A DNA stretch of 64,000 bases from DATKNA01 sp963755755 (GTDB lineage: Bacteria > Actinomycetota > Actinomycetes > Actinomycetales > Kineosporiaceae). Location of the stretch: the NCBI GenBank assembly GCA_963755755.1, contig CAVWLJ010000005.1:62001-126000 (forward strand). Direction: 5' to 3'. Position numbers and translations under genes: made by a program. Below the pieces are notes generated by a model. That model was not told the DNA's origin. It saw only the letters and a list, made by a program, of their open reading frames with translations, and searched no databases. This document shows, one piece after another, positions 48,884 through 56,877 of this stretch (within the stretch, counting starts at the first letter, position 1; each line of letters starts with the position of its first letter).

Positions 48884-49984
48884 TCAGGATACGCGGCGCC
48901 GCTCCCGGTGGTCCTGCGGGGACCGTTGCTCCGGCTCATGGGAAAGGCTCTCCTGCTCGGTCGGCGGACGGCCGGTCAGAAGTTCGAGAACCGCGTCCTC
49001 GACGGCACCCTGCGTTCCGGGCGCGTCCTCGGGAGCGCCTTCACCGATCTCGCGCAGGGCGGGCTCGATGGTGCAGCCGTCATGGAAGAGGTCGACCACC
49101 CGCGGATCCACGTACGACGCCTTCGCGACCGACGGCGTGTTCCCCAGATAGGTGCTCACCTCCTTCATGGCCCGCGCGACGGCGCGCTTGCGGGCCGTCG
49201 CCGACGCCAACGTGGGGGTGGAGACGGCGAGCGCCATGGCGGCGAGCACCGTCGCGTGCCAGGTGCGGAAGTCCTTCGCGCTGGCGTCCCCGAGGTGCTC
49301 CTTGACGTACTCGTTGACATCGGCGGTCGTGACGTCGCGCCAGACGCCGTCCTCGTCCTGGTAGGCGAGCAGCTCCTGCCCCGGCCGCTCGCGCCGCGCG
49401 AGGGCCGAGACGACCGCATAGACCTGGGGGTCGGACAACCGCAGGGTGCGCTCGACCCCGGACTTGGCGACGTAGTCGAAGGTGATGCTGCCGTCCCGGT
49501 GGACGGTGACGTGTTCGCGCCGGATCGTCGCGAGGCCGAAGGTGCCGTTCTCCTGGGCGTAGTCCTCCCCGCCGATCCGGAAGAACCCGAGGTCGAGCAG
49601 CCGGAACGCGCACGCCAGCACCCGGCGCCGGGTGAGGCCGGGGGTGTCCAGCTCACGGGCGACGGCAGCGCGGGCCGCAGGCAGGCGCCGAGCCACCTCG
49701 AGCACCCGGGCGTGCTTCTCGCGGTCACGGTGCTCGCGCCACTGCGGGTGGTACAGGTATTGGCGCCGGCCGGCGGCATCGGTGCCGACCGCCTGCAGGT
49801 GCCCGCGCTCGTCGGGGCAGATCCAGACGTTCGTCCACGCCGGCGGGATCGCCAGCCGGCTCAGCCGATCCAGGGTGCCTGGATCGCTGATGACCTGGCC
49901 CTTCTCGTCCAGATAGGAGAACCCCCGCCCCCGCTTTCGCCGGGTCCACCCCGGACGGTCGCAGGAGGTGCGGCGCAGTCTCAC
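48884..49984 (-). CDS. DNA topoisomerase IB (eukaryotic-like)
   Basis: 366 aa from the GTG at 49984. Poxvirus-type topoisomerase that relaxes supercoils through a 3'-phosphotyrosine. The N-terminal beta domain is FSYLDEKGQVISDPGTLDRL and the core LAIPPAWTNVWICPDERGHL. Catalytic residues are visible: a basic residue in FDYVAKSGVERTL, Arg/Trp-His in KDFRTWHATVLAA and the nucleophile Tyr in SVAKASYVDPRVV. It is in the same frame as the upstream GAF-ANTAR gene with no stop between. Confidence 0.93.
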   Translation of the reverse strand: MRLRRTSCDRPGWTRRKRGRGFSYLDEKGQVISDPGTLDRLSRLAIPPAWTNVWICPDERGHLQAVGTDAAGRRQYLYHPQWREHRDREKHARVLEVARRLPAARAAVARELDTPGLTRRRVLACAFRLLDLGFFRIGGEDYAQENGTFGLATIRREHVTVHRDGSITFDYVAKSGVERTLRLSDPQVYAVVSALARRERPGQELLAYQDEDGVWRDVTTADVNEYVKEHLGDASAKDFRTWHATVLAAMALAVSTPTLASATARKRAVARAMKEVSTYLGNTPSVAKASYVDPRVVDLFHDGCTIEPALREIGEGAPEDAPGTQGAVEDAVLELLTGRPPTEQESLSHEPEQRSPQDHRERRRVS

Positions 49985-50770
49985 CGAGCGCTCCCGGCGT
50001 CGTCGTCCGGCGCGGTCGTCGGGTGGACGGGCCGGACCCGGCGAGCCCGAGGCGCCGGCGGTCAGCGCCGCCCACATCCGCTCGGCGGACGCGCGGTCAC
50101 GCTCGGCCGGGGTGACGACGGCGGCCGGATCGGTGGGCCCTTCCGCCGGAGCCTGACCGACGATTTCGACGAGGGCGACGGAGAGATTGCGCAGACGCAC
50201 ATTGAAATGCTGACTCGCGCGCGCCAAGGTGGCGAACGCAGAACCGGCGTCCGTGCCGGTCACCGCCATCACGAGTCCCTTCGCCTGCTCGATCACCCGC
50301 CGGTACTGGACCATTTGGACCATCTGCTCGGCTCGCTCCTCCTCGCCGGAGCAGTACTCGACCACGGCGACGGCACTGGTGAGCAACGGCTGCAGGCGGT
50401 CCAGACGGCGCACGTCGTCGTCCTCCGCCGTGCGGTCCAGATAGAGGGTGACCACGAGGCCGCGTTCGGCGTCCTCCTCGTTGGCGGTGACGACCACGCC
50501 CCGCGCGCCCGCCTCGGGCGGATCGAGGTCGTTGACGACCGGTTGCCCCGTCTTCAGGGCCTGCCGTGCCGCACCTCCCTCGCCCCACGACGTGCGGTCC
50601 AGGTCGACGGCGGCGCCCACGGCCGCCACGCTCCGGGCCTCGCCCGCCTCCTCCACCAAGGTCAGGCCGGCGCCGATCGCGCCCCTCACCTGGGCGAGGA
50701 GCGTTTCCAACAGCCGGATCAGCAGTTCGTGACCGGCCTCTTTCACGCCCATGGGCGACTCAGCGGGCAC
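49981..50770 (-). CDS. GAF-ANTAR domain RNA-binding antiterminator-like protein (no own stop codon)
   Basis: About 260 aa. The GAF-like sensor domain (GHELLIRLLETLLAQVRGAI, SVAAVGAAVDLDRTSWGEGG) is followed by an ANTAR domain (QYRRVIEQAKGLVMAVTGTD, with NVRLRNLSVALVEIVGQ as third helix). ANTAR proteins bind paired RNA hairpins and prevent termination. The GTG at 50770 is chosen because GGAAGGAAGGGGG lies upstream; ATG 50752 is an alternative. The frame runs without a stop into topoisomerase IB. A one-base indel would instead end it at the TGA of a GTGA overlap (49981-49983). Confidence 0.75.
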
Positions 50771-50986
50771 GGCGTCCGCCCCCTTCCTTCCGCACTGGGC
50801 GCCCCGTCGCTCGCCGTCCGACACGTGGCGGGGCTTCTCCGGAACCCCCGCCGCCGAAGCCCTGCCTTGCGGATTCGTGCCCGCGACCAGGGTTGAACCA
50901 AACCTCTTTTGGGGATGTTTGCTCGTGACGCGGTGATCACCAGTCGTCGCGCCGCACCGTCCACGATCACGGAGGAGAGGTACGCC

Positions 50987-52093
50987 GTGTCGCCGTCCCG
51001 CCGCCGTCGCCGCGCCAGCCCGGCGTGGGAGGGGCGACCCACGATCAGGGTCGCCGCGCTTCCCGGCCGAGGGCTCTACGCCCGTCATCTCGGCCACCCC
51101 GAAGGTGTCGACGCCGTCCATCGCACCACCGTCGGCATGCCGGGCAGCGCTCCGCGACGCGCGTCGTTCGACCCGGCCTGGCTCGGCGACAACCTCGAAT
51201 CCGTCGACGTCGTGCACGTCCACGGCCTCCGGCCAGGTCAGCCGGCCGAGGAGGTGGCGGCGGCGGCCGAGACGGTGCGGTCGTCGGGCACCCCCCTCGT
51301 CGTCACCGGCTACCACCTGAGCGACCCCAGCGGTGCGGCCGACGGCCGCTACGCCGACCAACTCGGCGAGCTGGTGCCGCGCGCCGACGCCGTGGTCACG
51401 CTGACGGCGAGCGCGGCCGACGAGATGCGGCTGCGCTGGGACGTCGAGCCGATCGTGCTGCCGCACCCGCACGTCGTCGACTTCGTGCGGATGCGCCAAC
51501 CCCGGCCTGCGCGGCACACCGAGCTCCGCGTCGGCACGCATCTCGCGACGCTGGCGATGCCCGGCGACCCGGTGCGCCTGGTCGACGGCCTCGTCCGCGC
51601 CGTGCGCGCGATGGACAACGTCCGGCTCAGCGTCCACGTGCACGAGACCGTGCTCGACGCCGGGTCCTCCACCTACGACCGGGCGACGGTGCGGGAGGTC
51701 GATCGGCTCGTCCGGAGCGCCGGCGGCGCGCTGCGCGTGCACCGGCCGTTCTCCGAGTCCCAGCTCTGGGACCACCTCTTCGGGCTCGACGTCTCGGTCG
51801 TCCCGGGCCTGTTCGGCTCGCACTCGGTCTGGCCGGAGGCGTGCGCCGACCTCGGGACCGTGGCCCTGCTGCCGTCCGGCAGCCACGCGAGCGGGCAGCA
51901 GCCGTGCCTCACCTATGAGGACGCCGGATCGGTCGACGACCTCGCGGACTCCTTCGCGAAGGCGCTCTGGACCGCCCGCGAGCAGAACGAGATCTGGCGG
52001 GCCGACCCGGAGGCGCGCTGGGCCGAGCGGGTGCGGGTCGCCGAGTCGCTGCGGGGCCTCTACGAGCGGCTGCTGGGCCTCGACCGGCGCTGA
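50987..52093 (+). CDS. Glycosyltransferase, GT-B fold (family 4-like)
   Basis: 368 aa. GTG at 50987 with GGAGGAGAGG upstream. An arginine-rich N-terminus precedes IRVAALPGRGLYARHLGHPE. The Rossmann elements are VDVVHVHGLRPGQPAEEV and ADAVVTLTASAADEMRLRW, and the donor domain includes GLFGSHSVWPEACADLGTVA. It resembles GT-B glycosyltransferases of cell-envelope or small-molecule glycosylation, but the match is only moderate and no partner gene lies nearby. It diverges from the ANTAR gene. Confidence 0.65.
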   Translation: MSPSRRRRRASPAWEGRPTIRVAALPGRGLYARHLGHPEGVDAVHRTTVGMPGSAPRRASFDPAWLGDNLESVDVVHVHGLRPGQPAEEVAAAAETVRSSGTPLVVTGYHLSDPSGAADGRYADQLGELVPRADAVVTLTASAADEMRLRWDVEPIVLPHPHVVDFVRMRQPRPARHTELRVGTHLATLAMPGDPVRLVDGLVRAVRAMDNVRLSVHVHETVLDAGSSTYDRATVREVDRLVRSAGGALRVHRPFSESQLWDHLFGLDVSVVPGLFGSHSVWPEACADLGTVALLPSGSHASGQQPCLTYEDAGSVDDLADSFAKALWTAREQNEIWRADPEARWAERVRVAESLRGLYERLLGLDRR

Positions 52094-52105
52094 GCCGCCG
52101 GCCCG

Positions 52106-53083
52106 TCAGCGCCGGAGCTGCGCCGGGACCAGTGCCGCCCGGGGTCGGGGGATCTCCAGCGCAAGCCGAAAGGAGACACCACCCGCCGTCAGGTTCTCGA
52201 TGGCGAGGTGGTCGATGCCCGTCTGCGCGAACTCCTTGGCGTCGTCGAGCGAGAAGCGCGCCGACGCGGCGATCTCGACGTGCTCCAGCGTGGCCGCGCG
52301 GACCTGACGGACCGTGCCCGCCAGGGCGTCGGGATCCATCCCGGCGCAGACGAGGAAGCGCGCGCCGGCCAGCACCGCCTCGACCGCCTCCAGCGGGGTC
52401 ATCACCTCGACCTGCACCATGGCACCGGGGAGTCGGCGCCGCACCGCGTCGAGCGCAGCCGGCAGCGAGCCGGCGGCCCGGGCGTGGTCGCGCGTCACGT
52501 AGGCCGCGTCGTACAGGCCGGCGCGGCCGTTGAAGCCGCCGCCGCACCGGACGGCATAGCGCTCCAGCGCGCGCAGACCCGGCGTCGTCCCGATGCTGTC
52601 GAGGACGCCGGTGCTCGTGCCCTCGAGCGCCTGGACGAACGCGGTCGTCCGGCTGGCGACGCCGGAGAGGTGGCAGAGCGCGCCCAGCACCGATCGCTGC
52701 GCGGCGAGCAGCACCCGGGTGCGGCCGCGCAGGTCGGCCAGTACGTCCCCGGCACGGACCCGGGCGCCGTCGAGCATCCGGAGGTCCGCGGTCGGGACCG
52801 GCAGGTCGAGGCGAGCAGCCGCCTCGGCGAGCAGCACCGGCACGAGGACCAGACCGGCGACGACGCCGTCCTCGCGGGCGACGAGTTCCGCCCGCCGCTC
52901 GTCCTCGACGGGGACCGTCACCGCGGCGGTGACGTCGACCCATCCCGGCCCGAGGTCCTCGGCGACGCTCCGGATCGCGAAGTCCCGGACGCCGCCCGGG
53001 TCGAGGCCGACCGCCGCCAGGGCCTCGCGTGTGCCTTCCTGCCACGGCGCTCGCACGCCGTCGCCGGCTCGATGCCGGCCCAT
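52106..53083 (-). CDS. NadC-like quinolinate phosphoribosyltransferase family protein, active site degenerate
   Basis: 325 aa. ATG at 53083 with GGGAGG upstream. The QPRTase fold is clear: VAREDGVVAGLVLVPVLLAE, VLLAAQRSVLGALCHLSGVA, TPGLRALERYAVRCGGGFNG, VEVMTPLEAVEAVLAGARF and TGIDHLAIENL. Several residues that bind quinolinate and PRPP in NadC are changed. The TRKT motif reads SIGT, the NHR motif reads NGR, LIKDNH reads YVTRDH, and the LLDN aspartate is replaced. It is therefore probably not a normal NadC. It diverges from panC; nadA and nadB are not in the window. Confidence 0.75.
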   Translation of the reverse strand: MGRHRAGDGVRAPWQEGTREALAAVGLDPGGVRDFAIRSVAEDLGPGWVDVTAAVTVPVEDERRAELVAREDGVVAGLVLVPVLLAEAAARLDLPVPTADLRMLDGARVRAGDVLADLRGRTRVLLAAQRSVLGALCHLSGVASRTTAFVQALEGTSTGVLDSIGTTPGLRALERYAVRCGGGFNGRAGLYDAAYVTRDHARAAGSLPAALDAVRRRLPGAMVQVEVMTPLEAVEAVLAGARFLVCAGMDPDALAGTVRQVRAATLEHVEIAASARFSLDDAKEFAQTGIDHLAIENLTAGGVSFRLALEIPRPRAALVPAQLRR

Positions 53084-53311
53084 CGGCCCCTCCCGGTCCC
53101 GGTCCGCCCGGCGGGGGGCCGGCCCGCCTGCTGACCCTGTGACATTCAACGACCGACGGAACAATACCGTCGCGCACTGTGACGCGCTGGCCGCATCCCG
53201 TAATGTCCGGATGTCCCCGATCGTCCTCTGGCGGAGGCCGCCGCGGCGGTGCACTACCGTCGTCGCACCCGGTCGACCGCTGGCGGCCGGGGCCGCGGAG
53301 AGGAGAACACG

Positions 53312-54217
53312 GTGACGACCACGGCCGGCAGCGGCATCCCGTCCGAGGAGTCGCAGCCGGGACCTCCCGTCGTCGCCCGCACCCGCGAGGACCTGCGCCT
53401 CACACGGGCGGCGCTGACCGGGCGGGTCGGCGTCGTCATGACCATGGGTGCGCTGCACGAGGGTCACGCCACGCTCATCCGCCAGGCTCGCGACGCCTGC
53501 GACGCCGTCGTGGTCACGATCTTCCTGAACCCGCTGCAGTTCGGGCCGAACGAGGACCTGGCCCGCTACCCCCGGACCTTCGACGCCGACCTTCAGCTGT
53601 GCACCCGTGAAGGCGTGGATCTCGTCTTCGCCCCCGGGCCCGACGTCGTCTACCCCGACGGCGATCCCGGCGTCCGGGTCTGCGCCGGACGGCTCGGCGA
53701 GGTGCTCGAGGGGCGCAGCCGGCCGGGGCACTTCGACGGGGTGCTGACGGTGGTCGGCAAGCTCCTGCACCTCACCCGCCCGGACGCCGCCTACTTCGGC
53801 CAGAAGGACGCCCAGCAGCTGCTCATGATTCGCCGGATGGTGCGCGACCTGGACTTCGGTGTCGACGTCGTCGCCGTCCCGACCGTCCGCGAGCCGGACG
53901 GGCTGGCCATGAGCAGCCGCAACATGTACCTCACGGCGCTGGACCGGGAGGTCGCGCTCACCCTGGTCGGCTCGCTGCGGGCGGGCGAGGCGGCCGCGTC
54001 GGAGGGGGCGAGCGCGGTGCGGCGGGCGGCCCGGGACGTGCTCGTGGCCGAGCCGCTGGTGCTGGTCGACTACCTCGTGCTCGTCGACCCGGAGTCCCTG
54101 GAGGACGTGCCGGAGTGGTATCGCGGCCCCGCGCTGCTCGCGGTCGCGGCCCGGGTCGGCAGGACCCGGCTCATCGACAACGCGCCGCTCACGGTCGGAC
54201 GCGCCGCTACCGCGTGA
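53312..54217 (+). CDS. panC: Pantothenate synthetase
   Basis: 301 aa. Joins pantoate and beta-alanine with ATP to make pantothenate. GTG at 53312 with GAGAGGAGA upstream. The class I tRNA-synthetase-like fold shows VVMTMGALHEGHATLIRQA (HxGH motif), TIFLNPLQFGPNEDLARYPR, SRPGHFDGVLTVVGKLLHL, YFGQKDAQQLLMIRRMVRD and GLAMSSRNMYL (KMSKS-like SSRN). panD and coaX, usually next in actinobacteria, are not in the window. Confidence 0.96.
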   Translation: MTTTAGSGIPSEESQPGPPVVARTREDLRLTRAALTGRVGVVMTMGALHEGHATLIRQARDACDAVVVTIFLNPLQFGPNEDLARYPRTFDADLQLCTREGVDLVFAPGPDVVYPDGDPGVRVCAGRLGEVLEGRSRPGHFDGVLTVVGKLLHLTRPDAAYFGQKDAQQLLMIRRMVRDLDFGVDVVAVPTVREPDGLAMSSRNMYLTALDREVALTLVGSLRAGEAAASEGASAVRRAARDVLVAEPLVLVDYLVLVDPESLEDVPEWYRGPALLAVAARVGRTRLIDNAPLTVGRAATA

Positions 54218-54245
54218 GCCGACGCGGCACCTCGATCGCGGCGTC

Positions 54246-55166
54246 TCAGGGCCGGTCGTCCGCCAGCGCGTCGAGCAGCGACTGCGCCGCCTCCGGCCGC
54301 AGCCGGCCGGAGGCGAGCGCGCGGTCGGCGGTGTCCCGCGCGAGCCGCCGGTAGGTCGCGAGCGCGCCCTCGACCCCGCTCCGCGCGATCGCGTCGACGT
54401 GCGCGGTCACGGTGCCGGCGTCCCCCCGGGCGACGGGACCCGTGAGCGCGCCGTCCCCCTGCCGGAGGGCGTTGTCGAGGGCCGCCGAGAGCAGCGGCGC
54501 GAGCACCCGAGGTGCGGGTTGGACGCCGGCGGCGGCGAGCAGGTCGAGCGACTCGGCGACGAGCGTGACGAGGTGGTTGGCGGCGTGCGCCAGCGCGGCG
54601 TGGTAGAGCGGCCGCGCCTCCTCGTCGACGACCACCGGCTCCGCGCCCATCTCGACGACCAGCGCCTGCCCGATCGGCAGCACCGGCCCGGGCGCCGTCA
54701 CGGCGAAGCAGCAGTCGGCGAGCCGGGCGAGGTCCAGGCTCATGCCCGTGAAGGTCATCGCCGGATGCAGGGCGAGCGGGATCGCTCCCGCGGCCATCGC
54801 CGGCTGCAGCACGCGCCAGCCGTAGCGGCCGCTGGTGTGGACGACGAGCTGGCCGGTCTGCCACGCCCGGACCTCCGCGAGCCCGGCGACGAGCGACTCC
54901 AGGGCGTCGTCGGGCACGGTGAGGAGCACGAGCTCGGCGCGCTCGACGACGTCCGGCACCTCGAGCACGGGCACACCGGGCAGGAACAGCTGGGCCCGCT
55001 CCCGGCTCGCGGCAGAGACGGCGGAGACGCCGACGACGGCGTGACCGGCGGCGCGCAGCGCGTTGCCGAGCACCGCCCCGACCCGGCCCGCGCCCACGAC
55101 GCCGACCCCGAGACGCCCGGGGCGGGTGCCCTCGCCGAGCCCCTCGGTGCCGCCCGCGCCGCCCAC
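54246..55166 (-). CDS. Rossmann-like DUF2520 oxidoreductase-like protein
   Basis: 306 aa. Conserved companion of panC (M. tuberculosis Rv3603c type). It has the dinucleotide motif LGVGVVGAGRVGAVLGNAL, then VHTSGRYGWRVLQPAMAAGA, ALHPAMTFTG and the C-terminal helical DUF2520 domain (HAALAHAANHLVTLVAESLD). It is probably an NAD(P)-dependent enzyme; the substrate is unknown. The GTG start sits 9 nt after a TAGCCT box shared with the opposite gene. It converges with panC. Confidence 0.87.
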   Translation of the reverse strand: MGGAGGTEGLGEGTRPGRLGVGVVGAGRVGAVLGNALRAAGHAVVGVSAVSAASRERAQLFLPGVPVLEVPDVVERAELVLLTVPDDALESLVAGLAEVRAWQTGQLVVHTSGRYGWRVLQPAMAAGAIPLALHPAMTFTGMSLDLARLADCCFAVTAPGPVLPIGQALVVEMGAEPVVVDEEARPLYHAALAHAANHLVTLVAESLDLLAAAGVQPAPRVLAPLLSAALDNALRQGDGALTGPVARGDAGTVTAHVDAIARSGVEGALATYRRLARDTADRALASGRLRPEAAQSLLDALADDRP

Positions 55167-55175
55167 GACCAGCGA

Positions 55176-55185
55176 GGCTAGCCTG
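55176..55185. promoter_or_regulatory. Shared palindromic -10 of two divergent leaderless genes
   Basis: AGGCTAGCCT is a perfect palindrome. It contains TAGCCT on each strand: 7 nt before the rightward GTG (55192) and 9 nt before the leftward GTG (55166). The whole intergenic space is 25 bp, too short for two separate promoters. Confidence 0.5.
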
Positions 55186-55191
55186 ACGGCC

Positions 55192-55941
55192 GTGGGCCGT
55201 CATGAGCGCATCGCCGAGCTGACCGACCTGGTCGTGCCCGAGGGCGGCCGAGCCCTGGAGATCGCCGACCTGGCCACGGGCTACGGCCGCACGGCACGCG
55301 CCATCCTCGCCGCGGCGCCGGGGCCGGTCCGGATCCACGCCGTGGACACCGGGCCGATCATCGACGACGACCTGCTGCACGACCCGCGGGTCCGGCCGGT
55401 GCTCGCCGACCTCGACGATCCTCTCCCCTTCGCGGATGCCGCCCTCGACCGGGTGACGTCGGTCAACGTCGCCGAGCACCTCGCGGATCCGCGCGCGCAC
55501 GTGGCCGAGTGCTACCGGGTGCTGCGCCCGGGCGGACTGCTCGTGCTCATGCACAGCGACTGGGACACCACCCTCGTGAGCAGCGACGACGACGCGCTGA
55601 CCCGGCAGCTGGTCGACCGCTTCGTCGCCACCGTGCCGAAGTGGGCGGAGCGGGCGGACGGCTTCATGGGCCGCAAGCTCCTCGGGCTCGCGACCGCCGC
55701 CCCCTTCGAGGTGCTCACGGTCGACACCTGGGCCGACTGCCACCGCCGCTTCGACGAGAACAGCGTCGCGTGGAAGGTGGCCCGCGGCGTGCTCGCGGCG
55801 GTCGCGGACGACGCCGACGTGGCACCCAAGGCCGCGACGTGGGTGCAGGGGCTGCGGCAGTACGCCGACGAGGGCCGCTTCGTCTTCTCGGTGATCGACG
55901 TCGTCGTCGTCCTGCGCCGGCCGCTCGAGCCCTCCGCCTGA
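55192..55941 (+). CDS. Class I SAM-dependent methyltransferase
   Basis: 249 aa from a leaderless GTG. The SAM domain has ALEIADLATGYGRTARAILA (motif I, a variant with TGYG), HAVDTGPIIDDDL, LPFADAALDRVTSVNVAEHL (motif II) and RVLRPGGLLVLMHSDWD (motif III). The substrate is unknown, though UbiE/ArsM-like layout suggests a small molecule. It is 3 bp before the MidA-like gene, so the two are probably co-transcribed. Confidence 0.82.
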   Translation: MGRHERIAELTDLVVPEGGRALEIADLATGYGRTARAILAAAPGPVRIHAVDTGPIIDDDLLHDPRVRPVLADLDDPLPFADAALDRVTSVNVAEHLADPRAHVAECYRVLRPGGLLVLMHSDWDTTLVSSDDDALTRQLVDRFVATVPKWAERADGFMGRKLLGLATAAPFEVLTVDTWADCHRRFDENSVAWKVARGVLAAVADDADVAPKAATWVQGLRQYADEGRFVFSVIDVVVVLRRPLEPSA

Positions 55942-55944
55942 GCC

Positions 55945-56877
55945 GTGCCGTACCTGCCGTGGGAGCAGGCCTGGCAGGAGGCGCTGTTCGGGCAGGCCGG
56001 CTTCTACCGGCGTCCGGAGGGGCCGGCCGGGCACTTCCGGACGGCGGTGCACGCGGGGCCGAGCGTCCTGGCGCGGGCGATCGCGCGGCTCGCCCGGACC
56101 GCCGGCTGCACCGGCGTCCTCGACCTCGGCGCCGGCCGCGGGGAACTGCTCACCGCGCTGGCCCGGCTCGTGGACGACGACGGTCCGCCGCTCCGCCTGC
56201 ACGGCGTCGATGTCGTCGAGCGCCCGCCGCTCCTGCCCCCGGTCGTGGGCTGGAGCCGGGCAGACGGCGGCATCCCCTTCGGGGTGTTCGCCGACGCGCT
56301 GGTCGTCGCCTGGGAGGTGCTCGACACGGTCCCGTGCCCGGTGCTCGAGATCGGCACGGAGGGTCGTCCGCAGCTGGTGCTCGTCGAGGCGAGCACCGGC
56401 CGGGAGCGGCTCGGCGGCGCACCCGCCGACGAGGACCTGGACTGGTGCCGGCGCTGGTGGCCGGCGGAAGGCCTCGGGGAGGGCGACCGCGTCGAGGTGG
56501 GCCGGACGCGGGACGCGTGGTGGCAGGGGCACGTGCGGCTACTCGCACGACTCGGCGGCGGCGTGCTCCTCGGCGTCGACTACGCGCACACCCGGCGGAG
56601 CCGCCCCCCGCTGGGCACGCTCAGCGGGTATCGGGCAGGCCGGCTCGTCCCGCCCGTTCCGGACGGCTCGTGCGACGTGACGGCGCACGTCGCGATCGAC
56701 GCCGTGGCGGAGGCGGGGCACGCCGCCGGAGCGGACGCCGGTGTCCTCCTCGCCCAGCACGGGGCCCTGCGCGACCTCGGCGTCCACCCGGACGAGCCCG
56801 GGGCGGAGGAGGTGCTCGATCCCAGCGGCCTCGGCGGGTTCTCCTGGCTGCTGCAGCGGGTCCCGGGAAGGCGCTAG
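55945..56877 (+). CDS. MidA/NDUFAF7-like (DUF185) SAM-dependent methyltransferase
   Basis: 310 aa. GTG at 55945, right after the preceding methyltransferase. It begins PYLPWEQAWQEALFGQAGFY, the MidA-type N-terminus that precedes motif I GVLDLGAGRGELLTALARL. The C-terminal half has LLGVDYAHTRRSRPPLGTLS, then GYRAGRLVPPVP and DVTAHVAIDAVAEA, the hallmark GTLxxYR/TAHVDF-like region of the family. In mitochondria the family dimethylates an arginine of complex I subunit NDUFS2. A stand-alone nuoD lies 2 kb downstream. It overlaps the convergent bPH2 gene by 4 bp. Confidence 0.75.
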   Translation: MPYLPWEQAWQEALFGQAGFYRRPEGPAGHFRTAVHAGPSVLARAIARLARTAGCTGVLDLGAGRGELLTALARLVDDDGPPLRLHGVDVVERPPLLPPVVGWSRADGGIPFGVFADALVVAWEVLDTVPCPVLEIGTEGRPQLVLVEASTGRERLGGAPADEDLDWCRRWWPAEGLGEGDRVEVGRTRDAWWQGHVRLLARLGGGVLLGVDYAHTRRSRPPLGTLSGYRAGRLVPPVPDGSCDVTAHVAIDAVAEAGHAAGADAGVLLAQHGALRDLGVHPDEPGAEEVLDPSGLGGFSWLLQRVPGRR

